Below, piece by piece: positions 34,027 through 42,918 of a DNA stretch of 64,000 nucleotides. This DNA comes from Polynucleobacter sp. 86C-FISCH (GTDB lineage Bacteria; Pseudomonadota; Gammaproteobacteria; Burkholderiales; Burkholderiaceae): positions 62,001-126,000 of the forward strand of contig NZ_JACVOL010000001.1 in NCBI RefSeq assembly GCF_018882415.1, read 5' to 3'. The notes under the pieces were generated by a model. The model saw only the letters and a list, made by a program, of their open reading frames with translations. It was not told the origin of the DNA and ran no database searches. The position numbers were made by a program, and so were the translations under genes. How positions within the stretch are numbered: the first letter of the stretch is position 1; the number at the start of each line of letters is the position of its first letter.

Positions 34027-34496
34027 ACCATCTCCGTACAGGCAGAGAGAGTCACCAAAGTTTCAGCTGAGCCCCGCCAAAAACTACCGTTACTCATCTG
34101 TGCTATTGCCCAGACTCTTTGACTGTCAGCCAAACGCACACGAGTGGTTACGTTTGCAGTACCTGAACGTGGCGTTAAGTAAACAGTAAAGATATTTGGC
34201 GAAGGATTAGCCTCAGCTATTACATGAATCGCCTTGACGTAATCGTTAGCCGTCATCGGACTATCCACACTAACCTTTAAAACAACTAAATTTCCGTTTT
34301 CCACCAATGGAGGGATTGTCAAAGTCACCTTGCCATCTTTAATTGGAGCTCCGCCAATGATTTTTTTAATGGCCTCATCTGCATCTTCTTTTTTTGCAAA
34401 TGCTGCCAAGGGATTTAAGCAAGCACTGAGAGCCAATAGACTGATTCCTGCTTGCTTTAACCAGTGTCGCCGTTGATGATGAATGATTTTCTTCAT
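34023..34496 (-). CDS. soxY: SoxY-type sulfur carrier with an unusual C-terminal tail
   Basis: A 157-residue protein with a twin-arginine signal (RRHWLKQAGISLLALSA). The mature Ig-like fold contains LTIPPLVENGNLVVLKVSVDS and VWAIAQMSNGSFWRG, as in SoxY. In characterised SoxY the sulfur-carrying cysteine lies in a C-terminal GGCGG tail. Here the chain ends TLVTLSACTEMV: a single cysteine (C153) remains five residues from the end, but the flexible glycines are absent. C153 is the only cysteine of the mature protein. The tail reading is fixed by the ATGA overlap with soxZ, so it is not a frameshift. It starts 19 bases after soxX. Confidence 0.9.
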   Translation of the reverse strand: MKKIIHHQRRHWLKQAGISLLALSACLNPLAAFAKKEDADEAIKKIIGGAPIKDGKVTLTIPPLVENGNLVVLKVSVDSPMTANDYVKAIHVIAEANPSPNIFTVYLTPRSGTANVTTRVRLADSQRVWAIAQMSNGSFWRGSAETLVTLSACTEMV

Positions 34497-34515
34497 TTTG
34501 ATTTCGTATAGCTCG

Positions 34516-34956
34516 TTAATTATTCAAGGTCACTAAAAAGGCAATGACGTCTTCAATCTCTTGGCCACTCAATATGGTTTGGCCAGCAAATTTAGAGGCA
34601 ACCCGGTTGAGATTACTGGTTTGGTAATAAGACGGCATGATGGTTTGAGGATTGAAGTGTGCTGCATTCACAATACGCGCCCTCAGTTGTGGTGCATTTA
34701 ATCGCGCTACGCTTGCTTTGAGCTCTGGAGCCAAGTTACCTTGAAAGCGCTCCTCCGGAAAGGGGCCGCTATGACACAGCAAACACAAGCCTGTTTGACG
34801 GCTTGCCACAATACCTCGACCACGCACCGGATCACCGGGCTCAACAGAAAGGGATTCGATAATCGAATCCCCTTTGATAACTTGAGCCTGTGCAACCTGG
34901 AGATTGAGGATGACTAGCAAAGATACTGCTAGTGCAATCCTCTTTCTCATGGACAC
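34516..34956 (-). CDS. soxX: SoxX-like monohaem cytochrome c
   Basis: A 146-residue periplasmic cytochrome. The signal peptide is about 1-24 (ending NLQVAQA). One haem site, CLLCH (58-62), and the distal methionine in QTIMPSYYQTS agree with SoxX. The C-terminus SGQEIEDVIAFLVTLN is the usual SoxX helix. It is the electron partner of SoxA. It lies 19 bases after the molybdenum-hydroxylase large subunit gene, with no promoter space, and 19 bases before soxY. Confidence 0.92.
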   Translation of the reverse strand: MSMRKRIALAVSLLVILNLQVAQAQVIKGDSIIESLSVEPGDPVRGRGIVASRQTGLCLLCHSGPFPEERFQGNLAPELKASVARLNAPQLRARIVNAAHFNPQTIMPSYYQTSNLNRVASKFAGQTILSGQEIEDVIAFLVTLNN

Positions 34957-34975
34957 AATTTCAATGAGTCAACTC

Positions 34976-37192
34976 TTAAACCAGCTTAATACCGCTGTTT
35001 TTCAGAGGGACCGTGCGCAGGCGTTTGCCAGTTGCACGATAAATAGCATTGAGAACCGCTGGTGCAGCTACCGCAATCGTTGGCTCACCTACACCACCCC
35101 AGTCCTTGCCGCCACCTTGAATGATGATGGTTTCAACTTTAGGCATTTGTGAGAGGCGGATTGAATTGAAGGTGTCAAAGTTCTTCTGAACAACAGCACC
35201 CTTTTCAATTGTGATCTCTTCTTCAAATAATGCAGACAAGCCATACACGAATGAACCAGATACCTGACGAGCTACTTGTGCAGGGTTCACTACATAGCCT
35301 GGGTCAGTAGCAGCAACAATGCGATGAATCTTCACTTCGTTGCCATTGGTCACTGAAAGCTCACAGGCAGCAGCTACATAACTACCAAATGAGCGCATTT
35401 GAGCAACACCACGGAATACACCTGGTTTAGCAGGAGTATTCCAACCAATGCCATCAGCTACAGCGTTCAGTACCGCTACCGCACGAGGATACTTCTCCAT
35501 ATGCTTACGACGAAACTCGACCGCATCGACCCCAATAGCTTCTGCCATCTCATCCATGAAGGTTTCAATAAAAATCGCATTTTGGTTCACGTTCACGCCA
35601 CGCCAGAATCCTGGGGGCACGGTTGTGTTGCGCATCGCATAATCAATATTGAGATTCGGGAAGCTGTAGGTAATACCATGCTCACCAGTCGGATCCACAC
35701 CTTGGAATGCTAACGGATCCTTACCTTTATTTGCCGCCACAACAGCTGGACGTACAGCAGCCAAAATGGATTGACCAGATAAACGCATATTTACCGCTGT
35801 CACGTTCTTCTTGTCGTCGATAGAAGCGGTCATCTTACACATCATTACCGGATGGTAACGGCCTTGCGTCATATCTTCTTCGCGTGTCCAAATTAACTTA
35901 ATCGGTGTGCCTGGCATTTGCTTGGCAATATTCACCGCTTGCGTTGTGTAATCTTGGAAAGCGCCGCGGCGACCAAAGCCACCACCCAAGTTCACTTTGT
36001 ACACATTGCATTTATCAGCAGGCAGTCCAGATGCAGCAATAACCGCAGCAAGTGAGGCTTCGCCATCCTGAGTTGGTACCCATGCCTCACATGAATCTGC
36101 CGTCCATTTGGCAGTAGCGGTTTGTGGCTCTAGGGTTGCATGATTCAAGAATGGGTAGAAGTAAGTTGCCTCCAATGTTTTGGATGCACTAGACATAGCT
36201 GCTTTTACATCACCATTGGTGTTGTGAGCAAATGCATCGTTCGCAGTTAGACCCTCTTCCAACATCTTCTTGATGCCGGCACTAGAGAGCTCTCCATTTG
36301 AACCGTTATCCCAAACAATATTGACTTGGTCTAAAGCGGTTTTAGCTTGCCAGAAAGTATCCGCAACAACTGCTACCGCGGTGTCGCCAACCTGCACAAC
36401 TTTCTTAACACCCTTCATGCTTTGGGCTTTAGTTGCATCGTAAGTCTTTACTTTGCCGCCAAATACTGGGGATTCCTTGATATTGGCCACCAACATGCCT
36501 GGCATCTTTAAATCGATTGCATAGACCTGTTTACCAGTAACCTTGTCAGCCACTCCGTCAATACGATTCACTGACTTACCAATGAGCTTCCACTCTTTTG
36601 GATCTTTCAACGGCACATCTTTTGGCACCTCTAACTGTGATGCAGCAACAGATACTTTACCGAAAGTCGTTTTCTTGCCAGAAGGTGTGTGCGTGATGAC
36701 ACTGTCTTTTGCAACGCACTCTGCAGCTGGAACATTCCATTGATTGGCAGCAGCCTGAATCAACATCATGCGTGCTGCAGCGCCGCCTTTGCGAACATAT
36801 TGCTCGGAAGTACGAATACCGCGGCTACCACCAGTTGAGTAACTTCCCCAAACTTTGTTGCGCTTTAAATTCTCACCAGGAGATGGATAGTCGTAAGACA
36901 CCTTCTTCCAATCGCATTGCAATTCCTCAGCAACCATCTGTGCCAAGCCAGTAATAGTGCCTTGACCCATTTCAGAGCGAACAATACGCACGACAACATC
37001 ATCATTTGGCTTCACCACAACCCACACACCAATTTCTGGGGTGGCTAATGGAGTCATTGCGGTAGTACCAGTACCCATAGCAGCATGAGCAGTAGACATA
37101 AAGGAAAGATCAAAGCCAATTGCTAGTCCAGTGGCAATTGCACTAGAACCAATAACAAAGTGGCGGCGGGAAGTATTTGTATTTCTAGTCAT
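34976..37192 (-). CDS. Molybdopterin-binding large subunit, isoquinoline 1-oxidoreductase (IorB) type
   Basis: A 738-residue xanthine-oxidase-family hydroxylase. The start at 37192 is set by a good ribosome-binding site (AAGGGGA) and an immediate twin-arginine signal (TSRRHFVIGSSAIATGLAIG); a longer in-frame reading to 37366 would overlap the upstream gene and is rejected. The Mo-cofactor landmarks are VRSEMGQGTITGLAQMVAEE, GGGFGRRGAFQDYTTQAV, PPGFWRGVNVNQNAIFIETF and the catalytic Glu in GGVGEPTIAVAAP near the end. IorB-type enzymes lack a flavin subunit and typically pass electrons to cytochromes. Here the next genes encode c-type cytochromes SoxX and SoxA. The substrate is unknown. Confidence 0.9.
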   Translation of the reverse strand: MTRNTNTSRRHFVIGSSAIATGLAIGFDLSFMSTAHAAMGTGTTAMTPLATPEIGVWVVVKPNDDVVVRIVRSEMGQGTITGLAQMVAEELQCDWKKVSYDYPSPGENLKRNKVWGSYSTGGSRGIRTSEQYVRKGGAAARMMLIQAAANQWNVPAAECVAKDSVITHTPSGKKTTFGKVSVAASQLEVPKDVPLKDPKEWKLIGKSVNRIDGVADKVTGKQVYAIDLKMPGMLVANIKESPVFGGKVKTYDATKAQSMKGVKKVVQVGDTAVAVVADTFWQAKTALDQVNIVWDNGSNGELSSAGIKKMLEEGLTANDAFAHNTNGDVKAAMSSASKTLEATYFYPFLNHATLEPQTATAKWTADSCEAWVPTQDGEASLAAVIAASGLPADKCNVYKVNLGGGFGRRGAFQDYTTQAVNIAKQMPGTPIKLIWTREEDMTQGRYHPVMMCKMTASIDDKKNVTAVNMRLSGQSILAAVRPAVVAANKGKDPLAFQGVDPTGEHGITYSFPNLNIDYAMRNTTVPPGFWRGVNVNQNAIFIETFMDEMAEAIGVDAVEFRRKHMEKYPRAVAVLNAVADGIGWNTPAKPGVFRGVAQMRSFGSYVAAACELSVTNGNEVKIHRIVAATDPGYVVNPAQVARQVSGSFVYGLSALFEEEITIEKGAVVQKNFDTFNSIRLSQMPKVETIIIQGGGKDWGGVGEPTIAVAAPAVLNAIYRATGKRLRTVPLKNSGIKLV

Positions 37193-37203
37193 GTGTTTTC
37201 CCC

Positions 37204-37653
37204 TTAAGCCTTGCTTACAGCATGAATAGCTGCACGTACTTCTTGGAAAGTACCGCAACGGCAGATATTGGTAATAGCCGCATCGATTTGTGCATCTGTT
37301 GGCTTCGGTGTGTTGCGCAACAAAGCTGTAGTTGCCATCACCATGCCAGATTGACAGTAACCGCACTGAGGCACTTGGTTATCAACCCAAGCTTTTTGTA
37401 CTTTAGATAATTGACCATTCTTTTCTAAGCTTTCAATGGTCTCAATTTTTTTACCTTCTACAGCAGCAACCGGGATAGAGCAGCTACGGACAGCCTGACC
37501 TTCGAATAGAACTGTACAAGCACCGCATGCGCCAATACCGCAACCATATTTAGTGCCAGTTAATCCAATTTGTTCGCGGATTACCCAAAGCAATGGGGTC
37601 TCTGGATCTACATCTAGCTTGTACTTTTTGCCATTCACATTTAGTTCGGCCAT
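37204..37653 (-). CDS. 2Fe-2S small subunit of the molybdenum hydroxylase (IorA type)
   Basis: A 149-residue electron-transfer subunit with two [2Fe-2S] clusters: the plant-ferredoxin-type motif YGCGIGACGACTVLFEG (about residues 37-53) and the helical domain motif CGYCQSGMVMA plus NICRCGTFQEVRAAI. It has no signal peptide, and probably leaves the cell with the Tat-signal large subunit. It is the first gene of the operon, 11 bases before the large subunit. Confidence 0.95.
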   Translation of the reverse strand: MAELNVNGKKYKLDVDPETPLLWVIREQIGLTGTKYGCGIGACGACTVLFEGQAVRSCSIPVAAVEGKKIETIESLEKNGQLSKVQKAWVDNQVPQCGYCQSGMVMATTALLRNTPKPTDAQIDAAITNICRCGTFQEVRAAIHAVSKA

Positions 37654-37686
37654 GCGTGCTCTCCTGTTAACTCTTTTATCGTTCTT

Positions 37687-37705
37687 GGGGCATTAAAAAT
37701 ACCCC
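37687..37705. promoter_or_regulatory. Inverted repeat upstream of the hydroxylase-sox operon
   Basis: GGGGCATT-AAA-AATACCCC has 8-base arms with one mismatch, 34 bases before the start of the 2Fe-2S subunit gene and 79 bases before lrgA on the other strand. It may be an operator for the operon, or a leader hairpin. No adjacent regulator is encoded. Confidence 0.4.
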
Positions 37706-37783
37706 TCCTTTTATTACGTTCATCTTAACCAAGAATTGATTTATTGCTTTGCAACATAAATTATTGAGCAGTAAGATCAAGAC

Positions 37784-38131
37784 ATGATCTCTGGCCTTGT
37801 ACAAATCCTGCTCTTTCAAAGTCTTGGAGAGCTTGTCTCTAAGTTTCTACTGCCGACACTACCTGGACCAGTCATTGGGCTAGTTCTTCTGGTTCTTTGG
37901 CTAGTTTTGCGCAAGGGGATTAATTCCGACTTGGCAATGGTTGCCGACGGCTTCAGCCAATACCTTGGCCTGCTCTTTGTCCCAGCGGCCGTTGGTGTTG
38001 TGCTATTTCTGCCTCAATTGCAAGCCAATGCTCTTGCCATTATTAGCGCCCTGATCGGTAGCGTCATACTCACTATCGCCTCCAGTGCTTTTGTTGCACG
38101 CCTCCTGAGCAAGAAAGAATCTCATGAGTGA
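37784..38131 (+). CDS. lrgA: LrgA/CidA family membrane protein
   Basis: A 115-residue protein of four membrane helices (about 5-25, 30-48, 60-80, 88-110) with the family motif LGELVSKFLLPTLPGPVIGLVLL and FVPAAVGVV. LrgA/CidA proteins resemble holins and affect murein hydrolase activity or, in later work, pyruvate transport. It overlaps lrgB by 8 bases, so the pair is translated together. Confidence 0.9.
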   Translation: MISGLVQILLFQSLGELVSKFLLPTLPGPVIGLVLLVLWLVLRKGINSDLAMVADGFSQYLGLLFVPAAVGVVLFLPQLQANALAIISALIGSVILTIASSAFVARLLSKKESHE

Positions 38132-38852
38132 AAAGCACTCCATAGTCGAGATATGGGTCTACCTATCTGGGAGCCCGCTGTTTGCCCTATTCATTACGCT
38201 AGCCGCTTATCAAATTGGGCTAGCCATTTACAAGGCAACCCATCAGAATCCGCTAGCCAATCCAGTGGCTATAGCCATTCTGATTGTGGCGAGCATGATT
38301 CAATTTATTGAAATGCCCTACTCAACCTATTTTGAGGGTGCGCAATTTATTCACTTCCTATTGGGTTCGGCGACCGTTTCTTTGGCAATACCTATTTATC
38401 GAGGCCTAAGCAGTCTTAAAGGGAGATCTATTCCTTTAATTGCGTCGCTGTGTACTGGCGGCTTAGTGTCGATCATTAGCGCAGTGGGCATTGCTACCCT
38501 ACTTGGGGCAGACTCCAGTATTACTGGAGCTATGTATCCCAAATCAGTCACCGCACCGATTGCCATGGGAATAGCAGAGCGTATTGGTGTCTCACCCACC
38601 CTCACCGCCATCTTTGCAGTGAGCACCGGAATCCTAGGTGCAATCTTGGCACCCTTTGTTCTCAATGCATTGGGTATGAAGGCCTGGTGGCAAAGAGGAT
38701 TTGCTATTGGCATTGGGGCACACGGCATTGGCACATCACGAGCCTTTAGCATTCATCCTGAAGCCGGAACCTATGCCAGCCTAGCCATGGGAATGAACGG
38801 CGTAGTGAGCGCCGTTGCTATCCCTGTGATTTATCACTTATTTAATAAGTGA
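38124..38852 (+). CDS. lrgB: LrgB/CidB family membrane protein
   Basis: A 242-residue inner-membrane protein with about six helices. Conserved segments include the early YLSGSPLFALFITLAAYQIG, the central PKSVTAPIAMGIAERIGVSP and the late GIGAHGIGTSRAFSIHPEAG, which fit the LrgB family closely. It pairs with lrgA upstream. In other bacteria LrgAB modulates autolysis or acts in pyruvate uptake; here there is no lytSR regulator adjacent. Confidence 0.93.
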   Translation: MSEKHSIVEIWVYLSGSPLFALFITLAAYQIGLAIYKATHQNPLANPVAIAILIVASMIQFIEMPYSTYFEGAQFIHFLLGSATVSLAIPIYRGLSSLKGRSIPLIASLCTGGLVSIISAVGIATLLGADSSITGAMYPKSVTAPIAMGIAERIGVSPTLTAIFAVSTGILGAILAPFVLNALGMKAWWQRGFAIGIGAHGIGTSRAFSIHPEAGTYASLAMGMNGVVSAVAIPVIYHLFNK

Positions 38853-38898
38853 TAGTTTGTTTGCTTGATTTCTTTGCTTTATTTCTTTGTTGATCTGA

Positions 38899-40248
38899 TT
38901 ATTTAATCTGCATAGCGACATCAATCGCTTCGCCTAGAACACTGCAGAGAAATTGCACCTCTTCTGGCGTAGAGATAAATGGAGGGCCTACAGCAATCGC
39001 ATCACCGGCCACTCGGACTAATGCGCCCTTTTCGATGCAAGCCTCTAGGACTTTCATAGAGCGCAGACCTGGCTTACCCGGCACAGGATCTAACTCAACG
39101 GCACCTGACAAACCAAAATTACGGATGTCCAAAATACCGGACTTACCTTTTAGCGCATGCAATCCATCCTCAAGCACTGGCTCAAGAGCGCGCGCACGAT
39201 TAACCAAGTCATCAGATTCAAAAATATCTAACACTGCATGACCAGCAGCCGCAGGTATTGGATGACCCGAGTAGGTATAGCCGTGGAAGAATTCAATGGA
39301 CTGCTCTTGGCCACCATTAGTGATGATGCTGTCGTAAATATCGCCACGCACAATCACACCACCCATCGGAATGACGCCATTCGTAATTCCCTTCGCAAAG
39401 GTAATCATGTCAGGCGTTACACCAAAACGATCGGCGCCAAAGTTGGCACCCAAGCGACCAAAGCCAGTAATCACCTCATCAAAGATCAATAAGATGCCGT
39501 GCTTAGTACAGATCTCACGAATCTTTTGCAGGTAACCATCCGGCGGAACGATGACGCCTGTAGAGCCTTGCACTGGCTCCATAATGACTGCGGCAATCGT
39601 ATTGGCATCATGCAATGTGACAATTTTTTCAAGCTCTTCAGCCAAATGAGCGCCCCACTTTGGCTGCCCTCTTGAGAAAGCCATTTGCGATAGATTGAGC
39701 GTGTGCGGTAAATGATCTACGCCCGGCATCATCATGCTGGCAAACATTTTGCGATTGGCAACCATGCCACCCACTGATATGCCCGCAATACCAACGCCGT
39801 GATATGCGCGATCTCGCCCAATCAAGCGAGTACGAGATGCATTGCCCATGACACGGTGATAGCCAATTGCAATTTTTAATGCGGTATCTACGGCTTCTGA
39901 ACCAGAGTTAGTGAAAAAGACTTTGTCCAATCCGGCTGGCGCCATTTTTGCAATACGGGCCGCTAAGCTAAATGCCGTTTCACTCGCCATCTGAAACGCC
40001 GGGCAATAATCCATGGTTTCAAATTGTTTTTGGATGGCTGCACCAATACGCGGATCAGCATGCCCTAATGGGGAGCACCAGAGCCCTGATAGACCATCAA
40101 ACAGCTTACGCCCATGATCGTCATAGTAGTAAGCTCCTTTGGCGGACTGCATGATCTTCGGATGATGCTGAAAATAGCGATTAGGAGTGAAAGGCAGCCA
40201 ATAGGCTGACATATCAATGCCGCCACCGGAGTTGTTGATTGTTGTCAT
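38899..40248 (-). CDS. Class III omega-amino acid:pyruvate aminotransferase
   Basis: A 449-residue PLP enzyme of fold type I. Landmarks: the substrate-gate region LFDGLSGLWCSPLGHADP, FFTNSGSEAVDTALKIA for phosphate binding, the Tyr-His pair in RAYHGVGIAGISVGG, the Asp of LIFDEVITGFGRLG, and the Schiff-base lysine in MITFAKGITNG. It is closest to beta-alanine/omega-amino acid:pyruvate transaminases, which move amino groups from beta-alanine, taurine or polyamine breakdown products. It is divergent from a tripartite-tricarboxylate receptor gene, so it may be coupled to uptake of a carboxylated substrate, but that is inference. Confidence 0.9.
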   Translation of the reverse strand: MTTINNSGGGIDMSAYWLPFTPNRYFQHHPKIMQSAKGAYYYDDHGRKLFDGLSGLWCSPLGHADPRIGAAIQKQFETMDYCPAFQMASETAFSLAARIAKMAPAGLDKVFFTNSGSEAVDTALKIAIGYHRVMGNASRTRLIGRDRAYHGVGIAGISVGGMVANRKMFASMMMPGVDHLPHTLNLSQMAFSRGQPKWGAHLAEELEKIVTLHDANTIAAVIMEPVQGSTGVIVPPDGYLQKIREICTKHGILLIFDEVITGFGRLGANFGADRFGVTPDMITFAKGITNGVIPMGGVIVRGDIYDSIITNGGQEQSIEFFHGYTYSGHPIPAAAGHAVLDIFESDDLVNRARALEPVLEDGLHALKGKSGILDIRNFGLSGAVELDPVPGKPGLRSMKVLEACIEKGALVRVAGDAIAVGPPFISTPEEVQFLCSVLGEAIDVAMQIK

Positions 40249-40327
40249 TTGTCTCTCTACTTGATCTTTGTAATCTAGATTCTCAATTTCTACTACTATA
40301 TAACTTATCTAAGCACAGGACACTAAT

Positions 40328-41308
40328 ATGAATAACCCCAAAACAATTCTTCTTGGCATCTTTGGTCTTTTGACGGCATTTAGCTCCGCCTTTGCTGCCC
40401 CTGAAACGGATTGGCCAAAAAAGCCGATTGTTGCGATCGTGTCGTTTCCTGCTGGCGGCTCTACCGATATCTTTGCACGCAGTGTTACTGCCCCGCTATC
40501 AGAAGCCCTTGGGCAATCCATCGTTGTCGAGAACAAACCTGGTGCCGGCGGGATGATTGGTTTAGGAGCGGCCGCAAAAGCAGCTCCCGATGGTTACACC
40601 ATTCATATCAGCGCCATGACAAATCAATCGATTTCTTCGGCATTATTTAAAAATCCTCCAGCTGATCTACAAAAGGACTTTGCTCCGGTTGCGTTAATTG
40701 GAACAGTTCCCCACTTAATCGTCATTAACCCAAACGTACCCGCCAAGAATCTTCCTGAGCTAATTGCATTTATTAAATCTAAAAAGGGTGACTTTAACTA
40801 TGCATCTCAAGGTAATGGCAGTCTCTCTCATTTAGAGTCAACCTTATTCATGCAGCGTATCGGTGCAACCGGAACACATATCCCCTACAAGGGAAGCAGC
40901 TTCGCATTACCTGACCTCATCGCCGGCAATACGCTCATGATGTTTGATAGCGTGACCGCTTCATTACCCCACATTCAGAGTGGCAAACTTCGTCCGATTG
41001 CGATTGCTGCAGCAGAACGTTCACCGCTCATGCCAAATGTTCCTACGCTCGGGCAAGATGGCATGAAGCAATTTGATGTCGAAAATTTTTATGCAGTGTA
41101 CGTACCCAAAGGCACACCTCCAGCCGTAATCGCAAAGCTTGAAAGGGAGATCCGGAAAATTTTGACAAATCCTGACTTCAAAGCCCGGATGGCAACTCAA
41201 GGCATACATCCCCAGTTCGCAAACTCTGAACAGTTATCTCAAATTACTGCTAGTGAGGCTGCTAAATGGGAGAAGGTAGTAAAGTCAGCGAATATTAAAG
41301 TCGATTAA
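40328..41308 (+). CDS. Bug-type periplasmic solute receptor (tripartite tricarboxylate transporter family)
   Basis: A 326-residue periplasmic receptor with a signal peptide (about 1-24, ending SAFA) and the Bug signature: WPKKPIVAIVSFPAGGSTDI at the start of the mature protein, VVENKPGAGGMIGLGAAAKA, then HIPYKGSSFALPDLIAGN and the C-terminal ATQGIHPQF. Bug proteins bind carboxylates and many are orphans whose TctAB membrane partners lie elsewhere; none is here. The start is supported by AGGAC before the ATG. Ends 15 bases before the gamma-glutamyltransferase gene. Confidence 0.93.
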   Translation: MNNPKTILLGIFGLLTAFSSAFAAPETDWPKKPIVAIVSFPAGGSTDIFARSVTAPLSEALGQSIVVENKPGAGGMIGLGAAAKAAPDGYTIHISAMTNQSISSALFKNPPADLQKDFAPVALIGTVPHLIVINPNVPAKNLPELIAFIKSKKGDFNYASQGNGSLSHLESTLFMQRIGATGTHIPYKGSSFALPDLIAGNTLMMFDSVTASLPHIQSGKLRPIAIAAAERSPLMPNVPTLGQDGMKQFDVENFYAVYVPKGTPPAVIAKLEREIRKILTNPDFKARMATQGIHPQFANSEQLSQITASEAAKWEKVVKSANIKVD

Positions 41309-41323
41309 AAGCAAATAAACCTT

Positions 41324-42913
41324 ATGTTGATATCCCCTCCCTTTGGTGGTGGCCGCGCCCCTGTTCTAGCTCGAAATACAGTAGCTAGCTCGCAACCTCT
41401 TGCCACGCAAGCTGGAATTGAAGTTTTACAAAACGGTGGTAATGCGGTTGATGCTGCGTTGGCAACTGCCATTACCCTTACCGTTGTCGAACCTACGATG
41501 AATGGCTTAGGTGGTGATGGGTTTGCCATTCTGTGGGACGGCACGAAACTCCATGGCTTAAATGCTTCTGGTCGTGCTCCTGCGGCATGGAAGCCAGAGT
41601 ATTTTGCCGGTAAATCAGCGATGGATTTAATCGGTTGGAATACGGTCACGGTTCCAGGCATGGTCGCGGGCTGGATTGACTTGTCTCGAAAGTTTGGAAA
41701 GTTACCGTTTGCTCAATTATTCAAACGCGCGATTGATTACGCTGAAAATGGATTTCCGGTATCTCCGGTGATTGCACGTCAATGGCGTGAAGCAATTCCG
41801 ATTCTGAAAAATCAGCCAGGCTTTTCTGAGTCATTCTTGATTGAAGGCAAATCACCACAGGCAGGTCAAATCTGGAAATACCCCGCACAAGCCAAAACCC
41901 TAAAAGAAATTGCGGCTACAGAAGGCGAATCCTTTTATAAAGGTCCACTCGCTCAGAGCATGGTCGACTTTGCACAAGCCACCGGTGGTTGCTTCACTAT
42001 GCAAGACTTTGCTGACAACCAATCAGAATGGGTTGAGCCCCTCGCCTTTGACTACGGCGACTACACCCTCCATGAAATTCCCCCGAATGGCTCGGGTATA
42101 GCAGCCCAAATTGCTTTAGGTATTTTGCAAGCAGCGAACGTCAAGCAATACCCCGCTAACTCTGCACAGCGCATCCATTTACAGATTGAAGCGATGCGCA
42201 TGGCGTTTGCCGATGTGTATGCCTACGTCTCTGATGCGCGCTCAATGGAAATGCCGGTTACTAGCTTGTTAGATAGAGACTACCTGGCAAGTCGCGCTGC
42301 CATGATTGATCACCATCAGGCCGGAAGCTATGGTGCTGGTGACCCGCACTCTGGTGGCACAGTGTATTTATGCGCTGCCGATGAATCCGGCATGATGATT
42401 TCATATATTCAATCGAACTTTAAAGGCTTTGGCTCTGGCGTAGTTGCACCAGGTGGTATTGCTTTCCATAATCGCGGCATGAGTTTCAGATTAGAAGATG
42501 GGCACCCTAATCAAGTGGCGCCAGGGAAGCGTCCATTCCATACAATTCTTCCAGCATTCCTGACCAAAGACGGCAAGCCCACGATGGCATTTGGCGTGAT
42601 GGGTGGCAATATGCAACCTCAGGGTCATATCCAGTTTGTGATGCGCTTTGTTGATGAATATCTCAACCCTCAAGCTTGTTCAGATGCGCCCCGCTGGCGT
42701 ATTGATGATTTAGGCAAGCTCACGGTTGAAGCCTCAATGCCAGCAAGTGTTGTTGAAGGCTTGAAAGCTCTAGGTCATGAAGTAGCGGTGCAGCCTGCTA
42801 ATAGCTTAGATTTTGGTAGCGCACAAGCAATTGCCAAGTTAAGCGAAGATGCAGATTCAGCCTTTATTGCTGGTAGCGATCATCGAAGAGATGGATTGGC
42901 TGCTGGCTTCTAA
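41324..42913 (+). CDS. Gamma-glutamyltransferase family Ntn-hydrolase
   Basis: A 529-residue precursor of the GGT family. The N-terminal part has NTVASSQPLATQAGIEVLQ and GGNAVDAALATAITLTVVEP. The autocleavage threonine is in HSGGTVYLCAADESG, beginning the small subunit, followed by NFKGFGSGVVAPGGIAFHNRG and later AFGVMGGNMQPQGHIQ. There is no signal peptide, unlike periplasmic GGTs such as E. coli Ggt, so it resembles the cytoplasmic GGT-like group that includes glutaryl-7-ACA acylase-like proteins. It forms an operon with the Bug receptor. The substrate is not certain. Confidence 0.88.
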   Translation: MLISPPFGGGRAPVLARNTVASSQPLATQAGIEVLQNGGNAVDAALATAITLTVVEPTMNGLGGDGFAILWDGTKLHGLNASGRAPAAWKPEYFAGKSAMDLIGWNTVTVPGMVAGWIDLSRKFGKLPFAQLFKRAIDYAENGFPVSPVIARQWREAIPILKNQPGFSESFLIEGKSPQAGQIWKYPAQAKTLKEIAATEGESFYKGPLAQSMVDFAQATGGCFTMQDFADNQSEWVEPLAFDYGDYTLHEIPPNGSGIAAQIALGILQAANVKQYPANSAQRIHLQIEAMRMAFADVYAYVSDARSMEMPVTSLLDRDYLASRAAMIDHHQAGSYGAGDPHSGGTVYLCAADESGMMISYIQSNFKGFGSGVVAPGGIAFHNRGMSFRLEDGHPNQVAPGKRPFHTILPAFLTKDGKPTMAFGVMGGNMQPQGHIQFVMRFVDEYLNPQACSDAPRWRIDDLGKLTVEASMPASVVEGLKALGHEVAVQPANSLDFGSAQAIAKLSEDADSAFIAGSDHRRDGLAAGF

Positions 42914-42918
42914 ATAAA

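Noticed and set aside
37193..37366. Longer in-frame N-terminus of the molybdenum hydroxylase large subunit
   Set aside because: It would overlap the 2Fe-2S gene and hide the twin-arginine signal; the ATG at 37192 has a good ribosome-binding site.
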